64,000 nt of DNA from Burkholderiales bacterium (lineage in GTDB: Bacteria; Pseudomonadota; Gammaproteobacteria; Burkholderiales; Burkholderiaceae_C). A program made the position numbers and the translations under genes. Shown here in pieces: positions 43,811 to 53,202 of this stretch (its first letter is position 1; each line of letters begins with the position of its first letter). The notes under the pieces were generated by a model. It had not been told where the DNA came from, searched no databases, and worked only from the letters and a program-made list of their open reading frames with translations. The stretch spans positions 18,847 to 82,846 of the forward strand of contig CANHVY010000013.1 in assembly GCA_947464185.1 (NCBI GenBank). The letters are read 5' to 3'.

Positions 43811-46042
43811 ATGAAAACAAAGCCTGTCCTCAACGGTGCACCCGGTCTGAGCATGCCAACACCGACCAGCGTGGCGCTGGCTGCCAGCCTGTCCCTCATG
43901 CTGTGGGCGAGCCTGAGCCCACCGGCGCTTGCCCAATCGTCGAGTACTCGAGCTGAAGGCGCCACGCAGACCATCACGATCACCACCAGCGCGCGCAAGC
44001 GCAAGGAAGCCGTGCAGGACGTGCCGATGTCGATGGAACTGCTCGGCGGCAAGGACCTGCAGGAAGCCGGCATCCTGCGCGTTCAGGACATCCAGGCCAA
44101 CGTGCCCGGGCTGGTGGTGACCACCTACGAATCGCAAGGCAACATCTCGTTGCGCGGCGTGGGCACCGGCGACGTGGGCCTGGGCACCGACCAGTCGGTG
44201 GCCATCCACATCGACGGTGTCTACCAGGCCTACGGCGGCGCCGGCCTGAGCCGGCTGTTCGACGTCTCGGCGGTGGAGGTGCTCAAGGGCCCGCAGGGCA
44301 CGCTGTACGGCCGCAACTCCACGGCAGGCGTGATCAACCTGATCAGCAACGCGCCGGCCAACCGCTACGCCGCCGAGGCCGACCTGTCGCTGGGCACGTT
44401 GCGCACCGTGCAGGGCCAGGGCTTCGTCAACGTGCCGCTGAGCGCGGACACCGCCCTGCGCCTGTCGTTCGCGGCCGGTGCCGGCCGCGGCCCGATCACC
44501 AACGAGAAGGACGGTTCGCGCGCCGGTGACCGCGACGACTACTCGGCCCTGCGCCTGGGCCTGCGCAGCCAGCTGGGCAGCGTGCGTGCCGACCTGCGGC
44601 TGCAATACATCGAGGACCGCAGCCAGGTGGGCCAGGCCGCGCTGCCCATGCCCTACGACACCCCGGCTTTCGGCCCAGGCGCTGGCTGGAAGGACCGCAA
44701 CTTCTACATCCGCCAGCCGGCGCAGAAGCAGTCGGACCTCAACGCCGCGCTGACGCTGACCGTGCCGCTGGCCGACGCGACGCTGACCTCGATCACCGGC
44801 GTTGGCCGCCACCGTGGCGACGCAGTCTTTCCGCTGTTCGGCGCACGCACCGAGGACGAGCGCGTGGCCATCACGCTGAATGCCCCCTACGATCAGGTTT
44901 CGCAGGAGCTGCAGGTCAACTTCAGCACCGGCCAGGCCACCGACTGGGTGGCCGGGGTGTTCGCGATGGAATCCAAGGGCCGGGACAACCGCGCCATCGA
45001 CTCCGGGCCGGCCGGCTTCTTCGGGGGCTATACGGCCGACACGCGCGCCCTGGCCAGCGGCCGCACCCTTGCGGCCTTTGCCGACGTCTCGCACCCGCTG
45101 AGCTCGACCTTCAAGCTCAACGGCGGCCTGCGCTACACCTGGGAGAAGAAGGAGGCGACCTCGTTCGGCCTCGGCCCCTTCGATGTCAACCCCGCGCTCA
45201 GCGCCAGCAAGACCTGGACGGCCCTGAGCGGCCGGCTCGGCTTCGACTGGCAGCTCAGCAAGGCGAGCAAGCTGTGGGGAGGACTGTCCGAGGGCTTCAA
45301 GAGTGGTGGTGTGATCCCCTTGGCCAACAACGGCGGTGGCGGCGTGTGCGAGGGCGGCGCCTTCAACCCCTCCGGCTGCGCCATCACGATCTACAAGCCC
45401 GAGACGCTGCGCGCGCTGGAGCTGGGCCAGAAGACCACGCTGCCCGGCGGCGCGGGCTTCGTCAACGCCGCGGTGTTCCTGTACGACTACCGCGACAAGG
45501 TCGAGTACTACCAGTACGACCTGAGCAACCCGCTGTCCTTCACCTTCAACAACGCGCAGAAGGCCAAGGTCAAAGGGCTGGAGCTGAGCGGCGATTTCCG
45601 CCTTTCGCAGCACCTGCGCACCGACCTCGCGGCCCCCTTCCTCGACAGCCAGTACACCCGCTTCGTCGACGGCGCCGGCAACGACATCGCCACCGGCAAG
45701 CAACTGGCCCGTTCGCCCAAGGCCAGCGCCACCGTCGCGCTGGCCGGCGACAAGATCGCGCTGGCCGGCGGCGCGCTGCGCTTCCGGCTGGAATACGTGT
45801 GGCGCGACAAGATCTACTTCGACTTCCTCAACAACGGCGGCGGCGCACACACCTACGAGCGTGCGATCGGCCTGGCCAACGCCTCGGTCGGCTGGGCGCC
45901 GTCGGGTGGCGCCTGGTCGATCTATGCCAACGCGCGCAACCTGGCCAACACCCGCTACATCGAACTGGTGGCGCCGGGCACGAGCGACGTCATCCCCGCG
46001 CCGGGCCGCACCGTCCAGGTCGGCGCCAACCTGAGGTTCTGA
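43811..46042 (+). CDS. TonB-dependent outer-membrane receptor
   Basis: Outer-membrane active-uptake receptor (743 aa). A signal peptide ends about residue 45 (long N-terminus, then LAASLSLMLWASLSPPALAQ). The plug domain shows the usual blocks (ARKRKEAVQDVPMSMELL, NISLRGVGTG, VEVLKGPQGTLYGRNSTAGVINLI), followed by the 22-strand barrel ending in aromatic Phe (GANLRF). This subtype, related to receptors abundant in sphingomonads, imports organic substrates rather than siderophores. ATG 43811 is favoured over 43808 because GGAG is then 6 bases away. It is followed after 4 bp by two esterases and later a permease. Confidence 0.94.
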   Translation: MKTKPVLNGAPGLSMPTPTSVALAASLSLMLWASLSPPALAQSSSTRAEGATQTITITTSARKRKEAVQDVPMSMELLGGKDLQEAGILRVQDIQANVPGLVVTTYESQGNISLRGVGTGDVGLGTDQSVAIHIDGVYQAYGGAGLSRLFDVSAVEVLKGPQGTLYGRNSTAGVINLISNAPANRYAAEADLSLGTLRTVQGQGFVNVPLSADTALRLSFAAGAGRGPITNEKDGSRAGDRDDYSALRLGLRSQLGSVRADLRLQYIEDRSQVGQAALPMPYDTPAFGPGAGWKDRNFYIRQPAQKQSDLNAALTLTVPLADATLTSITGVGRHRGDAVFPLFGARTEDERVAITLNAPYDQVSQELQVNFSTGQATDWVAGVFAMESKGRDNRAIDSGPAGFFGGYTADTRALASGRTLAAFADVSHPLSSTFKLNGGLRYTWEKKEATSFGLGPFDVNPALSASKTWTALSGRLGFDWQLSKASKLWGGLSEGFKSGGVIPLANNGGGGVCEGGAFNPSGCAITIYKPETLRALELGQKTTLPGGAGFVNAAVFLYDYRDKVEYYQYDLSNPLSFTFNNAQKAKVKGLELSGDFRLSQHLRTDLAAPFLDSQYTRFVDGAGNDIATGKQLARSPKASATVALAGDKIALAGGALRFRLEYVWRDKIYFDFLNNGGGAHTYERAIGLANASVGWAPSGGAWSIYANARNLANTRYIELVAPGTSDVIPAPGRTVQVGANLRF

Positions 46043-46046
46043 CCCC

Positions 46047-47855
46047 GTGATCGACAGCCGCCACCAAGCCCCCACGCCACCCGGCGCGAACGTCGACATC
46101 CTGTTCCGCCAGCCCGTGCCCACGCCCGACGGCTGCCGGCTGGCGGCCATGGTGTTCAGGCCGCGCGGCCAGGCGGCGCCGCTGCCGGTGATCGTGGAGA
46201 TGCTGCCCTACGGCGTGGACATGCTCTATGCCGACGGCGTGGCCTTCGCCAACGAGGGCTTCGTCTTCGTCGCGGTGGACTGCCGCGGCACGGGCGATTC
46301 CGAAGGCCGCTTCGTACCCGTGGTGAACGACGCGGCCGACTACACGGCTGTCTTCGACTGGCTGGTGGCCCAGCCCTGGTGCGACGGCCAGGTGGCCACG
46401 CACGGCGGCTCGTACAGCGGCATGAACCAGTGGCTGGCGTTGGGCACCGGGCACCCGGCGCTGCGCACCATCGTGCCCTTCGTCGCGCCACTGCCGCTGG
46501 GGCTGGCCGCCGGTGGCGTGGGCCACCACTACCACCTGCGGTGGGCGGCCCTGGGCAGCAGCCGTGGCACCTACGGTGCCTGGTTCGCCGACGGCGGCTA
46601 TTGGGGTCGCGTGCTGGGGGAACTCGGGTCGGGCCAGATCGACGCGATCGACGCCCCGCGGCAGGCCTTCGGCCATGCGCTGCCCTGGCACCGCGACTTC
46701 GTCGAGCACCCTGCGCCCGACGCCTTCTGGATGCGGTTCGTGCCGTCGCCCGAGGCCCTGGCGCGCACGCGCATGCCGGTGCTGCAGGTCACCGGCCAGC
46801 ACGACCTGTGGCTGGTCTCCGCGCTGCAGTACCACCAGCGCCTGACGCGGTGGGGCCACGGCGACGCCGGCCGCCATGCCCATCTCGTGATCGGCCCGTG
46901 GAACCACACCGGCAGCGGTGACGCCAACCCGCAGGTGGGAAGCCTGCGCTTTGGCGAGGCAGCGCGCATCGACCTGATGGCGCTGAAGCTGGCCTGGTAC
47001 CGCTGGGTGATGCAGGGCGGCGCGAAGCCCGCAATGCTGGCCCATCGCGTGCAGTGGTACGTCTGCGGCGAAGAAGCCTGGCACGGCTGTGACCGGCTGG
47101 AGGACGTGAGCGCCGGCGCGCAGGCACAGGCGCTCGCGGCCGCGCCGGGGCCCAACGACGTGTTCCATTCCGGCTGGTTTGCCACCGATGCACCCGGGAC
47201 ACCGACCTACCGCTTCGTCTGCGATCCAAACGACGAGGCCCTGCTCGACATCGAACGCCTGGAGCGCGCCGACGCCTCAGAGCCGGACCCTCCAGGCAGC
47301 CGCCCGGTCAACAGTCTGTTCCTTGCCCTGAGCGGCGAGGAGCCCACCTCTCAGGCCTATGCCACCCACCTGCGCGGCCAGGGGTTGGTGTACCACTCGG
47401 CGCCACTGGACGAGCCGCTCGCGCTGGCCGGCTGCCCGTCGCTGGAGCTGCGCTGCGCCGTCGACCAGCCCGATGCCGACCTGGCGATGCTGCTGTACGA
47501 GATCCGCGCCGACGGGCAGTCGATCTTCCTCAGCTCGGACCTGCTGCGCCTGCGCCATCGCCACGGGCCCGATCACCCGACGCCCGTCACGCCCGGCGAG
47601 ACCATGACCGTGCGCTTCGGCGCCGCGCGCTTCTTCGCACGCACGCTGGCCCGGCACAGCCGCTTGCGGCTGGTGGTGCGCCATGCGATGGGGCTCGATT
47701 TCCAGCGCAATGGCAACTCGGGCAAACCGGTGCACGAGGAGACACTGGCCGACCGCCGCGTGGCGCAGGTCACGGTGTTCCATGACGGGTCCGAGCGCTC
47801 TCGCCTCGTGCTGCCGCTGGCCGCCAGCCATCCCACCGTCGACATGAGGGTCTGA
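46047..47855 (+). CDS. CocE/NonD family serine hydrolase, copy 1
   Basis: 602-aa alpha/beta hydrolase of the CocE/NonD (X-Pro dipeptidyl-peptidase S15-like) family: acyl-ester or peptide hydrolases. The oxyanion Tyr lies in EMLPYG and the nucleophile elbow is HGGSYSGMNQW (S122). A C-terminal jelly-roll domain (XPPDR_C) covers about residues 390-600. No signal peptide is seen, so it acts in the cytoplasm. GTG 46047 lies 4 bp after the receptor gene. It is clearly a paralogue of the next gene (same length, same N-terminal MIDSR, same motif positions), a tandem duplication. Confidence 0.92.
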   Translation: MIDSRHQAPTPPGANVDILFRQPVPTPDGCRLAAMVFRPRGQAAPLPVIVEMLPYGVDMLYADGVAFANEGFVFVAVDCRGTGDSEGRFVPVVNDAADYTAVFDWLVAQPWCDGQVATHGGSYSGMNQWLALGTGHPALRTIVPFVAPLPLGLAAGGVGHHYHLRWAALGSSRGTYGAWFADGGYWGRVLGELGSGQIDAIDAPRQAFGHALPWHRDFVEHPAPDAFWMRFVPSPEALARTRMPVLQVTGQHDLWLVSALQYHQRLTRWGHGDAGRHAHLVIGPWNHTGSGDANPQVGSLRFGEAARIDLMALKLAWYRWVMQGGAKPAMLAHRVQWYVCGEEAWHGCDRLEDVSAGAQAQALAAAPGPNDVFHSGWFATDAPGTPTYRFVCDPNDEALLDIERLERADASEPDPPGSRPVNSLFLALSGEEPTSQAYATHLRGQGLVYHSAPLDEPLALAGCPSLELRCAVDQPDADLAMLLYEIRADGQSIFLSSDLLRLRHRHGPDHPTPVTPGETMTVRFGAARFFARTLARHSRLRLVVRHAMGLDFQRNGNSGKPVHEETLADRRVAQVTVFHDGSERSRLVLPLAASHPTVDMRV

Positions 47856-47859
47856 TCGC

Positions 47860-49662
47860 ATGATCGACAGCCGCAACAGCCCGCCCAGTCCGCCCGGCCG
47901 CCAGGTCGACATCCTGTTCCGCCAGGCGGTGCCGGCACCGGGCGGCATTCAGCTGGCCGCGATGGTCTTCAAGCCGCGCGGCCAGGCGGACCCGCTGCCG
48001 GTCATCGTCGAGATGACGCCCTATGGCGCCGACTGGGGCTATGCCGATGGCGTGCGCTTTGCCAATGAAGGCTTCGTCTTCGTCAGCGTCGACTGCCGGG
48101 GTACCGGCGAGTCCGAAGGCACGTTCACCCCGGTGGTCAATGAAGCTGCAGACTTCACGGCTGTCTTTGACTGGCTGGTGGCGCAACCCTGGTGCGACGG
48201 CCAGGTGGCCACGTTCGGCGGCTCGTACAGCGGCATGAACCAGTGGCTGGCCCTGGGCACCGGGCACCCGGCCTTGCGCACCATCGTGCCCTCGGCGGCG
48301 GCGATCCTGGGGCGTAACATGCCCGGTGGCGGCATCGGCACGCTGTACAACCTGCGCTGGGCCTCGCTGAGCGCGAGCCATGGCACCCACATGGCGTGGT
48401 TCGGCGACGTGGACTACTGGCATGGCGTGTGGGAAGACGCAGCGCTTCAGGGCACACCTGCCGCGCAACTGCCCGAGCAGCTCTTCGGCCACGCGCTGCC
48501 CTGGCATCAGCAGAATCTGGCGCACACCGGATTCGACACCCACTGGAGCCGCCACCTGCCCACCCCCGAGGCCTACGCGGCCTGGCGTGCGCCGGTGCTG
48601 TCGATTACCGGCCAGTACGACAGCTGCCAGACGCCGGCGCTGGAACACCACCGCCGGCTGCTGCAATGGGGAAGCGACACGGCGCGGCGCAGCAGCCACC
48701 TGGTCATCGGCCCCTGGAACCACGCCGGCTGCAATGACGGCAATCCGCAGGTGGGCAGCGTGCGCTTTGCCGACACCTACCGCCTGGACATCATGGGCCT
48801 GAAGCTGGCCTGGTACCGCTGGGTGATGCAGGGCGGCGAGAAGCCCGCAGCACTGCAGCGCAGCGTGCTCTGGTGCGAGACCGGCACCGAGGCCTGGCAT
48901 GCCTGCGACACGCTGGCCGAGGTGACGGCTGCACGGCAGCCGCAGGCGCTGGCAGCTGCTGACGGCCCCAACGACGTCTTCCACTCGGGCTGGCTGGCCA
49001 AGGATGCGCCGGCCACCCCGCCCTACCAATTCACCTGCGATCCCGACGACGAGGTGCTGCTCGACATCGAGCGCGAACCGCGCGCCGACGCGGTGCAGGG
49101 CCTGTTCGCCGGCAACAACAGCCTGTTCATGACCCTGGGCGGCGAAGAGCCGACCTCGCACGCGTACGCCACCCACCTGCGTGGCCAGGGCCTGGTCTAC
49201 CACTCGGCGCCGCTGGAGGCGCCGCTGGCGCTGGCCGGCGTGCCGGTGCTGGACCTGCGCTGCACGGTGGACCAGCCCGACGCCGACCTGGTGATGTTGC
49301 TGTACGAGATCCGTGCCGACGGACAGGCCATCTTCCTGAGTTCCGACGCCCTGCGCCTGCGCTGGCGCGCAGGCTTCGGCGCCGAAAGCCCGGCGGTCCC
49401 GGGCGAGCCGATGACCGTGCGCTTCAGCGACGCGCGCTTCTTCGCCCGTACGCTGGCGCGGCATTCGCGCCTGCGGCTCGTCGTGCGCCACGGCATGAGC
49501 CTCGCACACCAGCGCAACGGCAATTCGGGCAAGCCGGTGCACGAGGAGACGCTGGCCGACCGGCGCGTGGCCACCGTCACCGTAATCCATGACGGCCCCG
49601 CGCGCTCAAGGCTCATGCTGCCGCTGGCCGGGGATCATCCACCGGTCACCCTGCAGCGCTGA
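47860..49662 (+). CDS. CocE/NonD family serine hydrolase, copy 2
   Basis: 600-aa paralogue of the preceding gene. Nucleophile S122 in FGGSYSGMNQW, catalytic domain residues about 20-330, C-terminal jelly-roll domain after about residue 385. The regions around residues 125-200 differ most between the copies (AAAILGRNMPGGGIG here against APLPLGLAAGGVG), which is where the substrate pocket cap lies, suggesting divergent specificity. It starts 4 bp after copy 1 and is followed by the permease. No signal peptide. Confidence 0.92.
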   Translation: MIDSRNSPPSPPGRQVDILFRQAVPAPGGIQLAAMVFKPRGQADPLPVIVEMTPYGADWGYADGVRFANEGFVFVSVDCRGTGESEGTFTPVVNEAADFTAVFDWLVAQPWCDGQVATFGGSYSGMNQWLALGTGHPALRTIVPSAAAILGRNMPGGGIGTLYNLRWASLSASHGTHMAWFGDVDYWHGVWEDAALQGTPAAQLPEQLFGHALPWHQQNLAHTGFDTHWSRHLPTPEAYAAWRAPVLSITGQYDSCQTPALEHHRRLLQWGSDTARRSSHLVIGPWNHAGCNDGNPQVGSVRFADTYRLDIMGLKLAWYRWVMQGGEKPAALQRSVLWCETGTEAWHACDTLAEVTAARQPQALAAADGPNDVFHSGWLAKDAPATPPYQFTCDPDDEVLLDIEREPRADAVQGLFAGNNSLFMTLGGEEPTSHAYATHLRGQGLVYHSAPLEAPLALAGVPVLDLRCTVDQPDADLVMLLYEIRADGQAIFLSSDALRLRWRAGFGAESPAVPGEPMTVRFSDARFFARTLARHSRLRLVVRHGMSLAHQRNGNSGKPVHEETLADRRVATVTVIHDGPARSRLMLPLAGDHPPVTLQR

Positions 49663-49685
49663 GCGTTCGAGAAGGCAAGCCCCTC

Positions 49686-51062
49686 ATGTCCACCGCTATG
49701 CCACGTCTGTCCACGGGCCTGCTGGTCCTGTTCGCGCTGCCGACGCTGCCGATGTTCCTGCTGCGCGGGCCGGCGTTCTCCATCCTGCCGGCGCTGTATG
49801 CAGAGCGCTTCGGCATCGCGCTGACGGTGATCTCGGGCGTGCTGCTGGCGGTACGGGTCGCTGACGGGCTGATCGACGTGGCCGTGGGCTGGGGCAGCGA
49901 CGCCACGCGCCACCGCTGGGGCGGGCGCAAGAGCTGGTTCCTGGCCGGCTCGCTGGCCACGGTGGCCTGCATCTTCCAGCTCTACGTGCCGCCGTCCACC
50001 GCCACGTCCGCCTACTTCGGGCTGTGGTTCTTCATCGCCTACGTGGCCTGGACGCTCAACGAGATCCCCTACGGTGCCTGGGCTGCTGAGCTGACCAACG
50101 ACTACCGCGAGCGCAACCGCATCGCCGCGGCGCGTCAGTACTTCAATGTCGCCAGCGCCCTGCTGCTGGGGCTGATGCCCTTCCTGCCGTTCATGAAGTC
50201 GCAGGAGATCAACTTCGAGCTGCTCGAGGTCGTCGCTTGGACCGTGGCGCTGAGCCTGCCGCCCATCAGCCTGCTGGCGGTCTGGCTCGTGCCCCATGGC
50301 GCGGCGGTGGTGCGCAGCGGAGGTGAGAGCCTCAAGGCCAGTTGGGTGGCCGTGCGCGGCAACCGCCCGGCTTTGCGCTTCCTGGGTGCGTCGGCCCTGG
50401 CTGGGCTGGCCGATGCCTGCACGGCGGGGCTGGGCTTCATGGTCATCGACTCCTACTTCGGCCTGAAGGCGGCTGCCAGCATCATGCTCATCCAGTGGGT
50501 GGTGGCCTCGATGCTGGGCGTGTGGCTGGCCACTCGGCTGCTGCGGCGCTTCGACAAGCACCACCTGTTCGTCGCGGCCGCGCTGCTCACTGCCGTGATG
50601 CTGGCCGTGAACAGCGCGCTGACGCCGCATACGCCCCACCTGATGGCGATGTACCTGAGCCTGAGCTTCCTGCTGATCATGTGTGCCGCGGTGACCGACA
50701 TGCTGCCGCATTCGATGGTGGGCGACCTGGTGGACTACGACGAGTGGAAGACCCGCGCACAGCGGACCGGCCAGTACGTGGCGCTGCTGGCCTTCGTGCG
50801 CAAGGCCACCTTTGGCTTGGGCTCGGCGCTGTCGATCTTCATCGCCGGCAGCTTCGGCTTCGAGCCCGGCCGGCCGTCGTACGACACCGCCGCGGCAATG
50901 GGTCTGAAGCTGGGCATGTTCTGGCTGCCGATGGTGCTGATGTTGGCCGGCGCTGCGCTGATGTGGAGCTACCCGATCGGGGCGAAACGGCACCGGGCGA
51001 TCCAGCTCCGGATCCAGCGTCGCGCGAGTGCGGCGTCACCGTCAGGATCCCCATCGACTTGA
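49686..51062 (+). CDS. MFS transporter of the GPH cation symporter type
   Basis: 458-aa inner-membrane permease with about 12 hydrophobic helices, of the glycoside-pentoside-hexuronide:cation symporter group. Visible landmarks are VADGLIDVAVGWGSDATRHRWGGRKSW after helix 2 and NEIPYGAWAAELTNDYRERNRIAAARQ in the first half, and MVGDLVDYDEWKTRAQRTGQY in the second. It would carry the esterified substrate or its products into the cytoplasm, where the CocE enzymes act. It begins 23 bp after the second esterase and ends 30 bp before the convergent GMC gene. Confidence 0.92.
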   Translation: MSTAMPRLSTGLLVLFALPTLPMFLLRGPAFSILPALYAERFGIALTVISGVLLAVRVADGLIDVAVGWGSDATRHRWGGRKSWFLAGSLATVACIFQLYVPPSTATSAYFGLWFFIAYVAWTLNEIPYGAWAAELTNDYRERNRIAAARQYFNVASALLLGLMPFLPFMKSQEINFELLEVVAWTVALSLPPISLLAVWLVPHGAAVVRSGGESLKASWVAVRGNRPALRFLGASALAGLADACTAGLGFMVIDSYFGLKAAASIMLIQWVVASMLGVWLATRLLRRFDKHHLFVAAALLTAVMLAVNSALTPHTPHLMAMYLSLSFLLIMCAAVTDMLPHSMVGDLVDYDEWKTRAQRTGQYVALLAFVRKATFGLGSALSIFIAGSFGFEPGRPSYDTAAAMGLKLGMFWLPMVLMLAGAALMWSYPIGAKRHRAIQLRIQRRASAASPSGSPST

Positions 51063-51092
51063 AGGCCTCCGAAGGCTGGCCGAAGCGGCCGA

Positions 51093-52739
51093 TCAAGGCG
51101 GGCCGGCTTGCCTGGTTGTGGTCTGGATGAATGCCGCGGCGCGTTCGCCGATCATCGTGACCGGTGCATTCAGGTTTCCCGAGGTGATGACCGGCATCAC
51201 CGACGCGTCGGCCACACGCAGCCCCGTCACGCCGCGCACGCGAAGCTGCGCATCGAGCACAGCCCGGTCGTCCACGCCCATGCGGCAGGTGCCATTGGCG
51301 TGGTAGCAGATGCTGGCATCGCGGCGCACCCAGGCGGCCAGCGCGTCGTCGTCCAGCACGCCGGGGCCGGGGCTGATGCGCCGCCGCACATGCGGCGCGA
51401 CCGTGGGATGCGCCAGCACGCGATGTACCAGCCGCACACCGGCGACGAGCCGGCGCACGTCGTCGTCGTCACCCAGCAGGTTGGCATCGATGCGCGGTGG
51501 CGCCAGCGGGTCGCCAGACGCGAGCCGCACCGTGCCGCGCGAACGCGGCTGGCACACTGACGGCGACATCGAGAACACCGGTGCCTGGCCCTGGAAGGTG
51601 CTGGCATCGACCAGCCGTCCCCAGGGCCCGCAGAACAGCAGCAGGTCAGGCGGCATGCCGGGTGCGGGCGGACCGTCGCAGCCGCTGTGCGCGTAGCCCA
51701 GGGCATGCGTGCCGGGCGATGTGGCCGGGCCGCCGCGGTGGCGCAGGTATTGCCAGGCGGCGCTGAACATGCCCCGCAGGCCCATCTGCGCGCTGTAGGT
51801 CGGCTGGTCGATCTCGAAGTCGACGTAGAGCTCGGGGTGGTCGCTCAGGTTGGCGCCGACCTCGGGCGCATCGACGCGCACCCCGATGCCGTGGGCCTGC
51901 AGGTGCGCACCGGGGCCGATGCCCGAGTGCATCAGCAGCACTGGCGAAAGGATGGCGCCGGCGGCCAGCACAACCTCGTGCTTGGCCGCGGCGAACACGG
52001 CCTCCCCGTCACGCTCCAATTCGACCCCGCTGGCGCGGGTGCCATCGAAGCTCACCCGTGTGGCCCGGGTGTTCGTCCACACCGTCAGGTTCGGGCGCGA
52101 ACGCGCAGGCCGCAGGTAGGCGGCCGCACTGCTGACTCGCCGTCCGTGGCGCTGGTTGGTCTGCACCACGCCTATCGCGGCCTCGTTGACGGCGTTGATG
52201 TCGTCCACCACACGCAAGCCCTGGTCTCGGGCGGCCTGCATCAGCGTGCCGGTGAAGGGGTGCGCCCACGGCCAGCGCTGCACCGTCACCGGTCCGCTGC
52301 GGCCGCGGCCGTCAGCCTCCACCGCCTGTGCATAGGCCTCGCAGCGCGCGAACCAGGGCTGCACCTCGCGCCACGACCATTCGGCGAGGCCCAACGCCGC
52401 CCAGCCGTCGAAGTCGCTGGGCAGGCCGTGCGCCCAGATCAGCCCGTTGATCGTGCTGCTGCCGCCCAGCAGGCGACCACGGCGCCACACGTCGGGCTGC
52501 CCGTTGCGCGAGGGATCGGGGTGCACCTCGTGCAGCCAGGCGTACCGCGACCAGTCCTTGATGAACACCTGCGCACCTGGCACCTCGAAGGGCAGTTGGC
52601 CATCGCGGCCACCGGCCTCCACCAGCAGCACGCGGCAGCGGGGGTCTTCGGACAGGCGTGCCGCAATGGCGCAGCCGGCCGAGCCGGCGCCGATGACGAC
52701 GAAGTCGAAGGCGGCATCAGGGGAAGTCGGGCGGGGCAT
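51093..52739 (-). CDS. GMC-family FAD-dependent alcohol oxidase/dehydrogenase
   Basis: 548-aa glucose-methanol-choline oxidoreductase, oxidising an alcohol to an aldehyde with FAD. The dinucleotide-binding motif is VVIGAGSAGCAIAARLSED near the N-terminus. The GMC signatures GRLLGGSSTINGLIWAHG and AGAILSPVLLMHSGIG are present, and the catalytic His lies in CYHANGTCRMG. The C-terminal ADASVMPVITSGNLNAPVTMIGERAA block is intact. ATG 52739 gives the usual short lead; GTG 52778 would add 13 residues. It is convergent with the permease gene and shares the locus with an aldehyde dehydrogenase, a logical next step. Confidence 0.93.
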   Translation of the reverse strand: MPRPTSPDAAFDFVVIGAGSAGCAIAARLSEDPRCRVLLVEAGGRDGQLPFEVPGAQVFIKDWSRYAWLHEVHPDPSRNGQPDVWRRGRLLGGSSTINGLIWAHGLPSDFDGWAALGLAEWSWREVQPWFARCEAYAQAVEADGRGRSGPVTVQRWPWAHPFTGTLMQAARDQGLRVVDDINAVNEAAIGVVQTNQRHGRRVSSAAAYLRPARSRPNLTVWTNTRATRVSFDGTRASGVELERDGEAVFAAAKHEVVLAAGAILSPVLLMHSGIGPGAHLQAHGIGVRVDAPEVGANLSDHPELYVDFEIDQPTYSAQMGLRGMFSAAWQYLRHRGGPATSPGTHALGYAHSGCDGPPAPGMPPDLLLFCGPWGRLVDASTFQGQAPVFSMSPSVCQPRSRGTVRLASGDPLAPPRIDANLLGDDDDVRRLVAGVRLVHRVLAHPTVAPHVRRRISPGPGVLDDDALAAWVRRDASICYHANGTCRMGVDDRAVLDAQLRVRGVTGLRVADASVMPVITSGNLNAPVTMIGERAAAFIQTTTRQAGPP

Positions 52740-52914
52740 GCAGGGGCCTGCGGCGGGAGAGGGATTCGCATGGTTCACGCGGGCCGCCAGTCACGCCATC
52801 TCTCTCGGGGAGTAGCTGGCGCGCTCAGCGGGCGCTCTATGCCCCGCGGGATATGGTCTACGGCGGTCGGGCTCCCGAGCATCCGGCTCATTCCACAACC
52901 CTGGAACACTCTGC

Positions 52915-53202
52915 ATGGACCGAATCTCCCAACTGCGCGACGAGGTACGCGAAGGCCTCGAGCGCGTCGCGGCCGCGACCTTGACTTCGCCGCTGGGTCC
53001 GCTCTGGATGTTGCACCGTACGGACCCGTTCGACGGCTCTTCGGTGATCGTCGTCGGGCCGCAGCCCGACCGCCTCGAACGTACCCTGCTGAGCACCCGT
53101 GACCTTCCGGGTCCAAGGCCCACCATCGAATGGGCGGTGCCGTCGCCCACCGGGACCCACATCGCCGTCGGGTTGTTGGTCGATGGCGCTTCGCCATCCA
53201 TC
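52915..53202 (+). pseudogene. N-terminal fragment of a prolyl-oligopeptidase-like (S9) gene
   Basis: About 96 residues resembling the start of the beta-propeller of S9 peptidases (PLGPLWMLHRTDPFD, RTLLSTRDLPGPRPTIEWAVPSPTG, THIAVGLLVDGASPS). S9 enzymes are about 600-700 residues with a C-terminal catalytic domain; here the similarity breaks off near 53200 and the frame then reads 13 unrelated residues to a stop at 53244. The start ATG is intact. From about 53185 a different frame continues as an alpha/beta hydrolase. A deletion or recombination seems to have joined two genes. Confidence 0.55.
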
